A stretch of DNA of 23,979 nt from Rhodocyclaceae bacterium UBA5602 (GTDB taxonomy: Bacteria; Pseudomonadota; Gammaproteobacteria; Burkholderiales; Rhodocyclaceae). The position numbers and the translations under genes were made by a program. The notes under the pieces are model-generated. The model was given only the letters and a program-made list of their open reading frames with translations. It had not been told where the DNA came from and did no database searches. Location of the stretch: contig DILC01000033.1 of the NCBI GenBank assembly GCA_002424865.1, forward strand, positions 1-23,979, given 5' to 3'. Below, piece by piece: positions 6,946 through 15,046 of the stretch (its first letter is position 1; each line of letters begins with the position of its first letter).

Positions 6946-8514
6946 TTGCGGTCTTGGTGTTTGAAGCCATTCCCCCAGCTTGACGCGCGTACATTTTTTG
7001 CCCTGTTGGGCCTGACGCTGGTTTTTCGGTGTTGGCTGGCGGCAGCCACCCCGATCACGGGGGACGAGGCGTATTTCATCTGGTGGGGCTGGCGGCCGGA
7101 TTGGGGTTTTTACGATCATCCGCCGATGGTCGGCTGGTGGCTGGCGGCGCTACTCAAAATCAGCGATAGCGAAGCCTGGCTGCGCCTGCCGGCGATTCTC
7201 CAGCCCGGCGTGTTGGCGCTGGGTGTCATTGCCGCATTGAGGCATTTAGCGCCGGCACTGGATGAAGTGCAGCGCTACAGCATAGGCATGCTGGTGTTGT
7301 TGGCCCCGGCCAACGTGTGGAATATTTTTATTACCACCGATACGCCGCTGGTTTATTTTTGCGTTTTTTCCGGCCTGGCTTGGTGCCGCGCGGTGCGGGA
7401 TGATGATATGCGCTGGTATCTGGCAGCAGGCGTGTTGCTGGCCGGTGCGGTGTTGTCCAAGTATTTTGCGGCGCTCCTGGGTGTTGCTTACCTGGTGGAT
7501 GTTGTGCGCCGTCGCAAGTTGCGGGCGTGGGTGGGTTTGGCGGTGGTGTATGCCGCTTGCCTGCCGGCCTTGGCCTTGATGGCCTGGTGGAATGCGGGCC
7601 ACTGCTGGCCAAATTACATGTTCAACTTTGTCAATCGGCATACCCACAAGGCCAGCCTGTCGTTTAAAACACCGCTGCTGTATGTCGTCTCGCTCCTGTA
7701 TTTGCTCACGCCACCGGTGCTTTGGCTGGCCTGGCGCCGTCTTGCCAGCGCCGACTTTTTGCGCAAAGATGGGTCAAGCCCTCCAGCCAAGCCCGGCAGC
7801 GCTTTGGGTCGTCTGGCGTGGACGCCGCTGGCCTTGTTTGCCTTGCTTTCCCTGACCAAGCAAATCGGCCTGCACTGGCTGCTGGCGTTTATTCCGTTTG
7901 TGCTGGTCTGGGCTGCGCTGCGTTTGAACGCGGAAACCTTGCGCTGTCTGTGTCTATTCTTTATTGGTTTTGCTGCGCTGCATGTGGCGGCCATTTTGCT
8001 TGTCTCGCGCCTGCCGCTGGAAACCTGGAAAAAAACGCAAATTTACGATGGCCTGGTGCTGACCTTTGAACATGAGGCCCTGCTCAAGCAACTCGCGCCG
8101 TATGAGAAGGATTGGGTCTGGGCGATGGACGGTTATTCCAACGCCGTGACTTTGGGCTATAACGCCCGGCGCTACTTTTTGGTGTTCGGTGAGGCGTCCA
8201 GCCATGCGCGGCATGACGATATTCTCACCGACTTTCGCCCTTTGAATGGCCGCAACATCCTTGTGTTGCGCAAAACAGCGCCTGATCTGGCCGATTACCA
8301 GCCGTATTTTGCGCGCGTCACGGTGGATAGCTTTGACGTGCGCGGGGCGCGCTTCTGGCGCGTGAAAGGCGAGCAATTCAATTACGCGGCGTATCACGGC
8401 CAGGTGCTGACGACGATCAAGCGCAAGTACTACGCGATTCCTGAGTGGCTGCCACAAACAGGCTGCTACTTTTGCGAGCGATATTTTCCGGAAGAAAAGA
8501 CTTCACGGCGTTAA
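6946..8514 (+). CDS. GT39-family membrane glycosyltransferase (ArnT/PMT-like)
   Basis: 522-aa membrane protein that should transfer a sugar from a polyprenyl-phosphate donor on the outer face of the inner membrane. It starts at TTG, supported by GGAGG at 6933-6937 with 8 bases of spacing. The first membrane segment (about 14-35) leads into PITGDEAYFIWWG, whose D40-E41 pair is the catalytic acidic motif of the GT39/ArnT fold, and then YDHPPMVGWW at 56-65, a typical companion motif. About 10 hydrophobic segments follow up to about residue 355, then a soluble C-terminal part of about 165 residues ending in a Cys-containing tail (GCYFCERYF). The substrate cannot be read from the sequence: lipid A, a surface polysaccharide or a protein are all possible. 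It lies directly behind aroG without an obvious functional link. Confidence 0.85.
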   Translation: MRSWCLKPFPQLDARTFFALLGLTLVFRCWLAAATPITGDEAYFIWWGWRPDWGFYDHPPMVGWWLAALLKISDSEAWLRLPAILQPGVLALGVIAALRHLAPALDEVQRYSIGMLVLLAPANVWNIFITTDTPLVYFCVFSGLAWCRAVRDDDMRWYLAAGVLLAGAVLSKYFAALLGVAYLVDVVRRRKLRAWVGLAVVYAACLPALALMAWWNAGHCWPNYMFNFVNRHTHKASLSFKTPLLYVVSLLYLLTPPVLWLAWRRLASADFLRKDGSSPPAKPGSALGRLAWTPLALFALLSLTKQIGLHWLLAFIPFVLVWAALRLNAETLRCLCLFFIGFAALHVAAILLVSRLPLETWKKTQIYDGLVLTFEHEALLKQLAPYEKDWVWAMDGYSNAVTLGYNARRYFLVFGEASSHARHDDILTDFRPLNGRNILVLRKTAPDLADYQPYFARVTVDSFDVRGARFWRVKGEQFNYAAYHGQVLTTIKRKYYAIPEWLPQTGCYFCERYFPEEKTSRR

Positions 8515-8518
8515 TGCC

Positions 8519-8538
8519 ATCCCGAAAGGGATTTTCTT
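8519..8538 (+). terminator. Weak terminator candidate after the GT39 gene
   Basis: ATCCC-GAAA-GGGAT forms a 5-bp stem with a stable GNRA-type tetraloop, followed by TTTCTT. It begins 4 bases after the stop codon. The stem is short, so termination efficiency is uncertain. Confidence 0.35.
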
Positions 8539-8585
8539 CGTGGCGTCCCGCCAGCGCCCGCGCAGGAAGTATCCGTGGGGCGGCT

Positions 8586-8626
8586 TTTGAACCTGGAAAC
8601 AGCCAGCTGAGGTTTCCAGGTTCAAA
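8586..8626. terminator. Strong inverted repeat between convergent genes
   Basis: TTTGAACCTGGAAAC at 8586-8600 is perfectly repeated in inverted form at 8612-8626, giving a 15-bp stem with an 11-base loop. It sits between the plus-strand GT39 gene and the minus-strand tldD, where a bidirectional transcript end is expected. Neither side has a long T-run, so it may act as a 3'-end stabiliser or RNA hairpin rather than a textbook intrinsic terminator. Confidence 0.6.
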
Positions 8627-8643
8627 GCACTGGGTTTGCCAAC

Positions 8644-10086
8644 TTAAGCCGTGCCACCCACGGTGAGCCCGTCAATGCGCAGCGTCGGCTGGCCTACGCC
8701 AACCGGCACGCTTTGGCCATCCTTGCCGCAGGTGCCCACGCCCGGATCCAGCGCCAGGTCGTTGCCTATCATCGAGACGCGGGTCATGGCGTCCGGCCCG
8801 TTGCCGATGAGCGTTGCACCCTTCACCGGCGTGGTGATTTTGCCATTTTCAATCAGGTAGGCTTCGGCGGTGGAAAAGACAAACTTGCCGCTGGTGATAT
8901 CGACTTGTCCACCACCAAAATTGGCCGCGTAAATGCCTTTTTTCACTGAGCGGATGATGTCCTGCGGGTCATGCTCGCCGTTCATCATCATGGTATTGGT
9001 CATGCGCGGCAAGGGCAGGTGGGCAAAGGACTCGCGGCGGCCGTTACCCGTAGGCGCCACGCCCATGAGACGTGCATTCAGGCTGTCCTGCAAGTAACCC
9101 ACGAGGATGCCGTCTTCTATCAGTACCGTGCGTTGCGTCGGGTTGCCTTCATCATCCACGGTGAGTGAGCCACGACGGTCGGCCAGCGTGCCGTCGTCCA
9201 CGACCGTCACGCCCTTGGCTGCCACGCGCTGTCCGATGCGGCCGGAAAAGGTGGAGCTGCCCTTGCGGTTAAAGTCGCCTTCAAGACCATGGCCGACGGC
9301 TTCATGCAGCAAAATACCCGGCCAGCCAGGCCCTAGCACGACGGTCATTTCACCCGCAGGCGCTGGCTTTGCCGCGAGGTTTACGCTGGCTTGATGAACG
9401 GCCAGCCGGGCATATTCGCGCAATTGCCCGTCGCTGAAATGGGCATAATCAAAACGTCCGCCACCGCCCGATGAGCCTTGCTCGCGCCGGCCGTTTTCTT
9501 CCATGATCACGGTGAGCGAGACGCGCACGAGGGGGCGCACATCGGCGGCCATGCGGCCATCCGAGCGGGCGACCAAGATGACTTCCCACGTGCCGGCAAT
9601 ATGCGCCATGACTTCCTTGACGCGCGGATCAGCTGCGTGTGCCATGGCTTCCAGGCGTTCGAGCAGGGAGACTTTTTCCGCGTCTTTCAGTGACCTGATC
9701 GGGTCGCCTGCGGCATACAGCGCGCGAGAAACCCGGCCTTGGCGCAACGTCGGCGCTTTGCCTGTGCCGCCTGCGATGGCAATGGCGCGGGTGGTGCCAG
9801 CTGCGGCTTGCAAGGCGGCGAGGCTGATGTCATCCGAATAGGCAAAGGCGGTTTTTTCGCCCGAAATGGCGCGTACACCCACGCCTTGTTCGATGTTGAA
9901 GCTGCCGGATTTGACGATGCCTTCTTCCAGGCTCCAGGCTTCCGAACGGGCATATTGAAAGTACAGATCGGCAAAATCGACCTGATGCGTCATGAGCTGG
10001 CCGAAAACTTGCGCGAGCTTTGGCGAGGTCAGGTCATACGGGGCGAGCAAGGTTTCTTCGGCAATTTGCAGGTGGGTGGGTTTCAT
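8644..10086 (-). CDS. tldD: Metalloprotease subunit TldD
   Basis: 480-aa TldD, one half of the heterodimeric TldD/TldE (PmbA) zinc protease that trims peptides such as microcin precursors and cleaves unfolded peptides. The zinc site HEAVGH lies at 261-266 in GILLHEAVGHGLEGD. A conserved Cys at 453 in GTCGKDGQSVPVG is the likely third ligand. Length and motif positions match E. coli TldD (481 aa). The N-terminal domain includes the YARSEAWSLEEGIVKSG block typical of the family. It is the last gene of the yhdP-nitrilase-tldD unit, starting 2 bases after the nitrilase stop. The partner tldE is not in the window. E. coli also carries tldD immediately next to yhdP, so the pairing is old. Confidence 0.95.
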   Translation of the reverse strand: MKPTHLQIAEETLLAPYDLTSPKLAQVFGQLMTHQVDFADLYFQYARSEAWSLEEGIVKSGSFNIEQGVGVRAISGEKTAFAYSDDISLAALQAAAGTTRAIAIAGGTGKAPTLRQGRVSRALYAAGDPIRSLKDAEKVSLLERLEAMAHAADPRVKEVMAHIAGTWEVILVARSDGRMAADVRPLVRVSLTVIMEENGRREQGSSGGGGRFDYAHFSDGQLREYARLAVHQASVNLAAKPAPAGEMTVVLGPGWPGILLHEAVGHGLEGDFNRKGSSTFSGRIGQRVAAKGVTVVDDGTLADRRGSLTVDDEGNPTQRTVLIEDGILVGYLQDSLNARLMGVAPTGNGRRESFAHLPLPRMTNTMMMNGEHDPQDIIRSVKKGIYAANFGGGQVDITSGKFVFSTAEAYLIENGKITTPVKGATLIGNGPDAMTRVSMIGNDLALDPGVGTCGKDGQSVPVGVGQPTLRIDGLTVGGTA

Positions 10087-10088
10087 GG

Positions 10089-10898
10089 CTATCCTTGGAA
10101 AATGCGATGTTGCAGGGCAGGCAGGCGGGTACGGACATCGGCAAGGTGCTGGGCGTCAAAGTCCGCCACGATCACCCCTTCACCCTTGTCCATGCGCGCG
10201 AGTATCTCACCCCACGGGTTTATGATCATGCTGTTGCCGTGCGTTAAGCGTCCAGGCTGGCGGCCAGGGTGCCGTCCGCCTTGGGCGGCAGCGACAACAT
10301 AACACTGATTTTCAATGGCGCGGGCGCGCAGCAGAATTTCCCAATGGGCGCGCCCCGTGGTTTCGGTAAATGCGGCGGGGACAACAATCAGATTGACATC
10401 CCCCATGCGGCGGTAGAGTTCAGCAAAACGCAGATCGTAACAAATGGACAGGCCCATTTTGCCGCAGGGCGTATCGCACGTCACGATGCTTTGCCCAGGC
10501 TCGATCGTCAGCGCTTCATCATAATGCTCATCGTCCTTGTGAAAGCCAAACAGGTGGATTTTGTCGTACCGCGCGGCACGTTCGCCCTGCGGGTTGAATA
10601 CCAGGCAGCTATTGCGCAGCTTGGCAGGATCATTCGCGGCCAGGGGCAGCGATCCGCCGACCAGCCAGAGCCGACTTTCCTGTGCCATGTGCGCTAAAAA
10701 ATCCTGGATCGGGCCGTGTCCTTCAGTTTCACGGGCGGACAGGCGGGCCGCATCGGTGGCGCCGATCAAGGGAAAATACTCGGGCAAGACAACCAGTTCT
10801 GCGCCCAGATCGGCGGCTTCTTTGATCAGCCTTGCGGCTGTGGCGAGGTTGTCCTGGACCTCGGGTGTGGAAATCATCTGTAGCGCGGCGAGTTTCAT
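10089..10898 (-). CDS. Carbon-nitrogen hydrolase (Nit1-type, likely deaminated-glutathione amidase)
   Basis: 269-aa nitrilase-superfamily amidase. The catalytic triad is visible as E40 (VVLPEYFPL), K113 (RYDKIHLFGF) and C153 (GLSICYDLRFAELYR), in the expected order and spacing. The context KIHLFGF..D and the sequence around the Cys resemble the Nit1/NitA group, whose members hydrolyse deaminated glutathione as a metabolite-repair step; that substrate is inferred from the subfamily. The ATG overlaps the yhdP stop by 4 bases (ATGA) and tldD follows after 2 bases, so the three are one transcription unit. An omega-amidase or another small amidase activity remains possible. Confidence 0.88.
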   Translation of the reverse strand: MKLAALQMISTPEVQDNLATAARLIKEAADLGAELVVLPEYFPLIGATDAARLSARETEGHGPIQDFLAHMAQESRLWLVGGSLPLAANDPAKLRNSCLVFNPQGERAARYDKIHLFGFHKDDEHYDEALTIEPGQSIVTCDTPCGKMGLSICYDLRFAELYRRMGDVNLIVVPAAFTETTGRAHWEILLRARAIENQCYVVAAAQGGRHPGRQPGRLTHGNSMIINPWGEILARMDKGEGVIVADFDAQHLADVRTRLPALQHRIFQG

Positions 10899-13800
10899 GG
10901 CGCATTTTTAAGCGGAGATGGGGCCGCTGTTGCGGGCGCCTGTGTTTTTTCTGCAGGCTTTGTGTCAAAGGCGCTGGCGGGACGGCGTGTGCTCACGATT
11001 TTGGGGTTGGATAAGGGGCCGGTGATTTGATACTCCATGGCAAATGCTTGACCAAAGGGGTCTTTTAATATCTTTTGCGCTGCCCAAACGGCCGCGCCCG
11101 CAATGGGGCTGACGATCATGGTGCCAATGGAAACGCTTTCGCCCAGCGTGGGCTGCACGAGTGCGTGCATGTCCTGTGTTTCATTGATCAGGTTGATGCG
11201 CCCATCGAACAGGATTCTGGCTGATGGGGCGCGAACTTGTAAATCACTCGTTTCCATGATGCCATTGTCGATATTAAAGCCGCCTTTGATCACATCAAAG
11301 GCGAAACCCTTGCCAAAAATGTCGCGAAAGTCCAGCGTGATTCGACGCAGCAAGGTTTGAATATTAAGAATGCCCAACAGACGGCCAACGCCAGGTTCAA
11401 GTTCCTTGATATTGCCTTTATCCGTATTGATGCTCAAATAACCACTGAGGCTGGGGATGTTGATTTTCAGCGGGTCGCCTTGCCAGCGCAGCTGCCCGTC
11501 AAGCGCTACGCGGTTACTGTATATGGCTTCTGCATAGCCTAGACGGGACAGGGTTTTTTCAATCGCCTTCGATTCAAAATCAAAGTCCAGTTGCGTGCTG
11601 GATTTTCTGGGTCGGGGTTGCCAGCGGCCTTTGAGCTTCAGGTTATCGGTGTCATTTTTGAGATTGATGAGGGTGTGCCATGCGGAATCACGGTTTTCGG
11701 CAGTCAGGGAAAGGCTGCCGAGTAGCTGTTTTTTAAGTGAAAGTTCGTCAATGCGAATATCCAGTGCGGGCAACTCGTCGATTATCTCATTGGTTTTGGC
11801 CTGCAGATTGGCAGGTGCAGCAGAGGACTCAGGCAGCGCGAACTTATCCAGATGGGCAGTGAGCTTGCCATGGCCGGTGTTTTGCCAGGCTAATTTGCCG
11901 GAGAGTTCGCGGCTTTTGAGATCCGCCCTGAGCGTTGTCTTGTCTGTCTGGCTGCCGGTGGCGCGGACATCATGCAACACGTTGTCAAATAAGCTGAGTT
12001 CGCCAAGGCGCAAGTCAAATTGGGCGAGGGGCAGCGCAGGATTAAAGGCGGTGTCCGTTGTGCCGCCTGATTTGCCCATGAGAATGCCCCGCCAGGCGTC
12101 TGCGTTGAGTTTGGGCAAATTGACCCTGACGATGAAGGGCTGCTCCTGCGGGCGGACATCGGCATTGTCGGGCAGATTGGCTGTATTGCCAATGGCCAGC
12201 AAGCCTTGCGTGATGATGGGGGGAGAGACGTCATGGCGGCGTTGCAGTTGCAGTTGCGCCATGGAGCCCAGGCGGATGTCAATCACGTCGCGCGGAATGG
12301 GGGTAAAGGCTGGGTTAGCCGGATCTGCCAAGGTGCGCCGTTCCAGACGCAGTGAGAGCGCATCCTTGGCGGATTTGTTGAATGGTTCGGGCAAGCTCGA
12401 TGAGATGCCGGTTAAGTTGGAGGTGAAGAGGGCCTCAATGGCCTTGTTTTTGATTTGCAGGTTGCCGCGCCATTTTGTGCCGCCCGATAAATGGTCAAAG
12501 ATTGGATGCGCCCATTGACGCCTCAAGGCGGCGATGGTCAAGTCGCCTGCGATGCCGACTTGCACGCCGCCATCAAGAGTGGCAATCGTTGCGGTTAACG
12601 GCGAGCCCAGCAGGGTGGCGCGCAACTCACGCGCTTCCAGATGGTTGCCAGAAAACTTCAGCACACCGCGCACGCTGCCCAATGGGGGTACGCCGTTATC
12701 AATCGTGATCTGGTTGTTATCAAAACGATATTGACCGGCAACAGTTGATTGCTGTATCGCTTGCAAAGGCAGGTCGAGCGCAAGATCAAGCTCCCCGTTG
12801 CCGCTTGCCTTCATGGCCTCGGTAAAATGATCAATGCGCCCGCCCACCGGGCTGCTTTCGATATAACGCAGAAAATCGGCGGTGGGTCCGCTGGCTTTTC
12901 CGGTCACCGAGAGCAACTCTTCTGACGATTCAATATCCTTTATTTCAGCGCGCACATCACGTAAACTTACGCCCAGAATTTTTCCGGAATGGCCGCTGAT
13001 GAGCATGCGCTCGCCAGAAAACAACAGCTCACCGTCAATGTCGGTAATGGTCGGCCAGCCAGCGGCATAGTTCAGGGCCACACCTTGGACTTTGCCGCGC
13101 ACTTCAAATATGCCTCCCTGATTCTTGCCAGGCCCGCCACGGAAAGGGAAACGGATGAGATTGCCTTTGAGCGTGAGCTGTGTATTCCGGGCATTCCCAG
13201 CAAGAATGCTCTCTTGCAACCAGTTGCGGGTTGATTGCCCCACAGCGAGCGGGATATAGCGCCAGACGGCATGGCCATTTGCGCGGGTGAGCGTTGCGGT
13301 CAGATCAATTTGCCCGGGACCTTGTGGCAGGGCTTGCCATGTGCCGCTCGCCTGGCCTGCGGCATCCGGATTGCTGAAGTCGACATGTGTTAGTTCAATG
13401 CTCAAGCCTGTTGTCGTCTGCAGCCATTTGGCCTGGGCTGAAAATTTGTCCAATGAAAACTTGGGTTCGGCAAATAGCGTGGGCAAAACAATCTCGCTGT
13501 TTGTACCCTCCAGGCTGAGCGAGCCTTGTTGGTCAGTGCCTGCAATATGCCCGTCAATGCCGGAGAGGCTTTCAATTATTCCCAGATGACGCACGTTGAG
13601 ATTGCGGACCTGACTGTTGATGGACCATTGCTGAGGGTGGTCCAGCGGGCCTTGCCAGGCCAGGCTGACATCGCTCAGTACGCCCCGGGGGGCATAAGTG
13701 GTGAGCGCTGCATGCGCTGTTTCAGGCAGGGGGAAATATGCCGCAAGCTGGGTAAGCGTGTCGAGATCCAGGCGGTTGGCGATGAGTCGGCCCTGGGGTT

Positions 13801-14992
13801 TGCTTTTTTGCGCTTCGCTAGCAGGTGTTTTTATCCCCAATAAATCCAGTCCTGGAAGCGCATTGGCTGACGCTATGGTGCTTTGCCATTGCAGGGTAAT
13901 ATCGGTTGGCGGAAGGCTTAGTCCTTGCCAGGTGGTCAGGGTGAGTTGTTTGCTGGCAACGGAAAACCCATGCGCTAGCCTGGCTGCAGAAAGCCTGCCG
14001 GTCAGTCTTTTTAAATCAAGCGCAGGCAGCTCTGGTTTGATTTGCACTAAGACATTGGCTAAATGGACGTCTGCCGTGGCAGCATTGATCTGTGCCTTGG
14101 CAAAATCCACCCACAAGGCCAAGACGCCCTGGCCTTGGGGTAGCCTCACAGGATAATCTACCCAGGGATGCCAGCCGGCAAGATCCGTATTGTCAATGTT
14201 GACATAGGCTTTACCCGCCCAGTCAGACAGTCGGGTTAAGTCGTTGCCACGCAAATTGCCACGCAAATCCAGCTTGCCAGCCAGGCGAGCCGGTGGTTCT
14301 GCCGTTAACCCAAACCGGTGGGATTGCCAGCGGTTATTGAGCTGAAAATTGAGTTTTTTAAGTTCCAGGGGCGGGGCGTTGCGTAAGTCATCCTGCCAGG
14401 TCAGGCTGGCGTCGTGAATCAAAATCTGATGTTGAGTGAATAACCAATGGGTAAAGCCGCCTTGATCTTCTGGTTTGGGTGTGATGTCAAGGCCAGCAGC
14501 AAAAAAGTGCCCCGATTTATCGCGGCTCAGGACGATCTGCGGGGAGATGAATTCCAGCCGTGCCAGGCGCAGCTCCCTGTACAGAAGGGAATCCCAGGCA
14601 GGCTCGGCGATGACGTGGTCAAGCGAGAGCAGCAGATGGCCGGTGCTGTCGCGTATCTCTATATTTTTAAAGTCCAGGCGGGGCCTCAAGCCGGCCCAGT
14701 TGGCCTGGATGCTGCCAATATGCACAGGCTGATTGACTACACGGCTGAAGACTTGTTCGATATCGCGGTGATAGTTTTCAATTTGCGGCAATACGCCGTA
14801 GCGCAGGACGAGGACGAAAAATCCCGTCAAGAAATACAGCGTGACGCCAGCCCAAACGCAGCCTTTCAAACCGGCCCGCAAAAAACGAGGCCAGCGGTTC
14901 AAAGGGCTTATATTGGCTTGCAGCTGTACCCAGCGCGATAGGCGCGATGCGGGATGGGCCGCTTCCGGGAGGTTCGATGGCGAATTAGGCAT
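10895..14992 (-). CDS. yhdP: YhdP-family AsmA-like phospholipid transport protein
   Basis: Very large envelope protein, 1365 aa (E. coli YhdP is about 1266). One membrane segment at about 43-70 (CVWAGVTLYFLTGFFVLVLRYG) anchors it in the inner membrane. The rest should lie in the periplasm as a repeating beta-groove like TamB and YdbH, which carry phospholipids to the outer membrane. The early block VHIGSIQANWAGLRPRLDFKN and the C-terminal AsmA-like region at about 1200-1340 (GRLLGILNIQTLLRRITLDF, then DPFGQAFAMEYQITGPLSNP) are typical. A Pro/Ala-rich tail closes the protein. It is the first gene of the yhdP-nit-tldD operon and divergent from glnE, with 54 bases between the starts. No clear Shine-Dalgarno sequence precedes the ATG. 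Confidence 0.92.
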   Translation of the reverse strand: MPNSPSNLPEAAHPASRLSRWVQLQANISPLNRWPRFLRAGLKGCVWAGVTLYFLTGFFVLVLRYGVLPQIENYHRDIEQVFSRVVNQPVHIGSIQANWAGLRPRLDFKNIEIRDSTGHLLLSLDHVIAEPAWDSLLYRELRLARLEFISPQIVLSRDKSGHFFAAGLDITPKPEDQGGFTHWLFTQHQILIHDASLTWQDDLRNAPPLELKKLNFQLNNRWQSHRFGLTAEPPARLAGKLDLRGNLRGNDLTRLSDWAGKAYVNIDNTDLAGWHPWVDYPVRLPQGQGVLALWVDFAKAQINAATADVHLANVLVQIKPELPALDLKRLTGRLSAARLAHGFSVASKQLTLTTWQGLSLPPTDITLQWQSTIASANALPGLDLLGIKTPASEAQKSKPQGRLIANRLDLDTLTQLAAYFPLPETAHAALTTYAPRGVLSDVSLAWQGPLDHPQQWSINSQVRNLNVRHLGIIESLSGIDGHIAGTDQQGSLSLEGTNSEIVLPTLFAEPKFSLDKFSAQAKWLQTTTGLSIELTHVDFSNPDAAGQASGTWQALPQGPGQIDLTATLTRANGHAVWRYIPLAVGQSTRNWLQESILAGNARNTQLTLKGNLIRFPFRGGPGKNQGGIFEVRGKVQGVALNYAAGWPTITDIDGELLFSGERMLISGHSGKILGVSLRDVRAEIKDIESSEELLSVTGKASGPTADFLRYIESSPVGGRIDHFTEAMKASGNGELDLALDLPLQAIQQSTVAGQYRFDNNQITIDNGVPPLGSVRGVLKFSGNHLEARELRATLLGSPLTATIATLDGGVQVGIAGDLTIAALRRQWAHPIFDHLSGGTKWRGNLQIKNKAIEALFTSNLTGISSSLPEPFNKSAKDALSLRLERRTLADPANPAFTPIPRDVIDIRLGSMAQLQLQRRHDVSPPIITQGLLAIGNTANLPDNADVRPQEQPFIVRVNLPKLNADAWRGILMGKSGGTTDTAFNPALPLAQFDLRLGELSLFDNVLHDVRATGSQTDKTTLRADLKSRELSGKLAWQNTGHGKLTAHLDKFALPESSAAPANLQAKTNEIIDELPALDIRIDELSLKKQLLGSLSLTAENRDSAWHTLINLKNDTDNLKLKGRWQPRPRKSSTQLDFDFESKAIEKTLSRLGYAEAIYSNRVALDGQLRWQGDPLKINIPSLSGYLSINTDKGNIKELEPGVGRLLGILNIQTLLRRITLDFRDIFGKGFAFDVIKGGFNIDNGIMETSDLQVRAPSARILFDGRINLINETQDMHALVQPTLGESVSIGTMIVSPIAGAAVWAAQKILKDPFGQAFAMEYQITGPLSNPKIVSTRRPASAFDTKPAEKTQAPATAAPSPLKNAP

Positions 14993-15046
14993 TTAAAAAG
15001 AGGGTAGAGATTGCCTTATTAGACGCACTCAAGTCAGCATAAAGCG

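Noticed and set aside
11595..12518. 307-codon plus-strand open frame inside yhdP
   Set aside because: It is a shadow frame, Ser/Arg/Leu-rich and without family signature. yhdP is continuous through this region.
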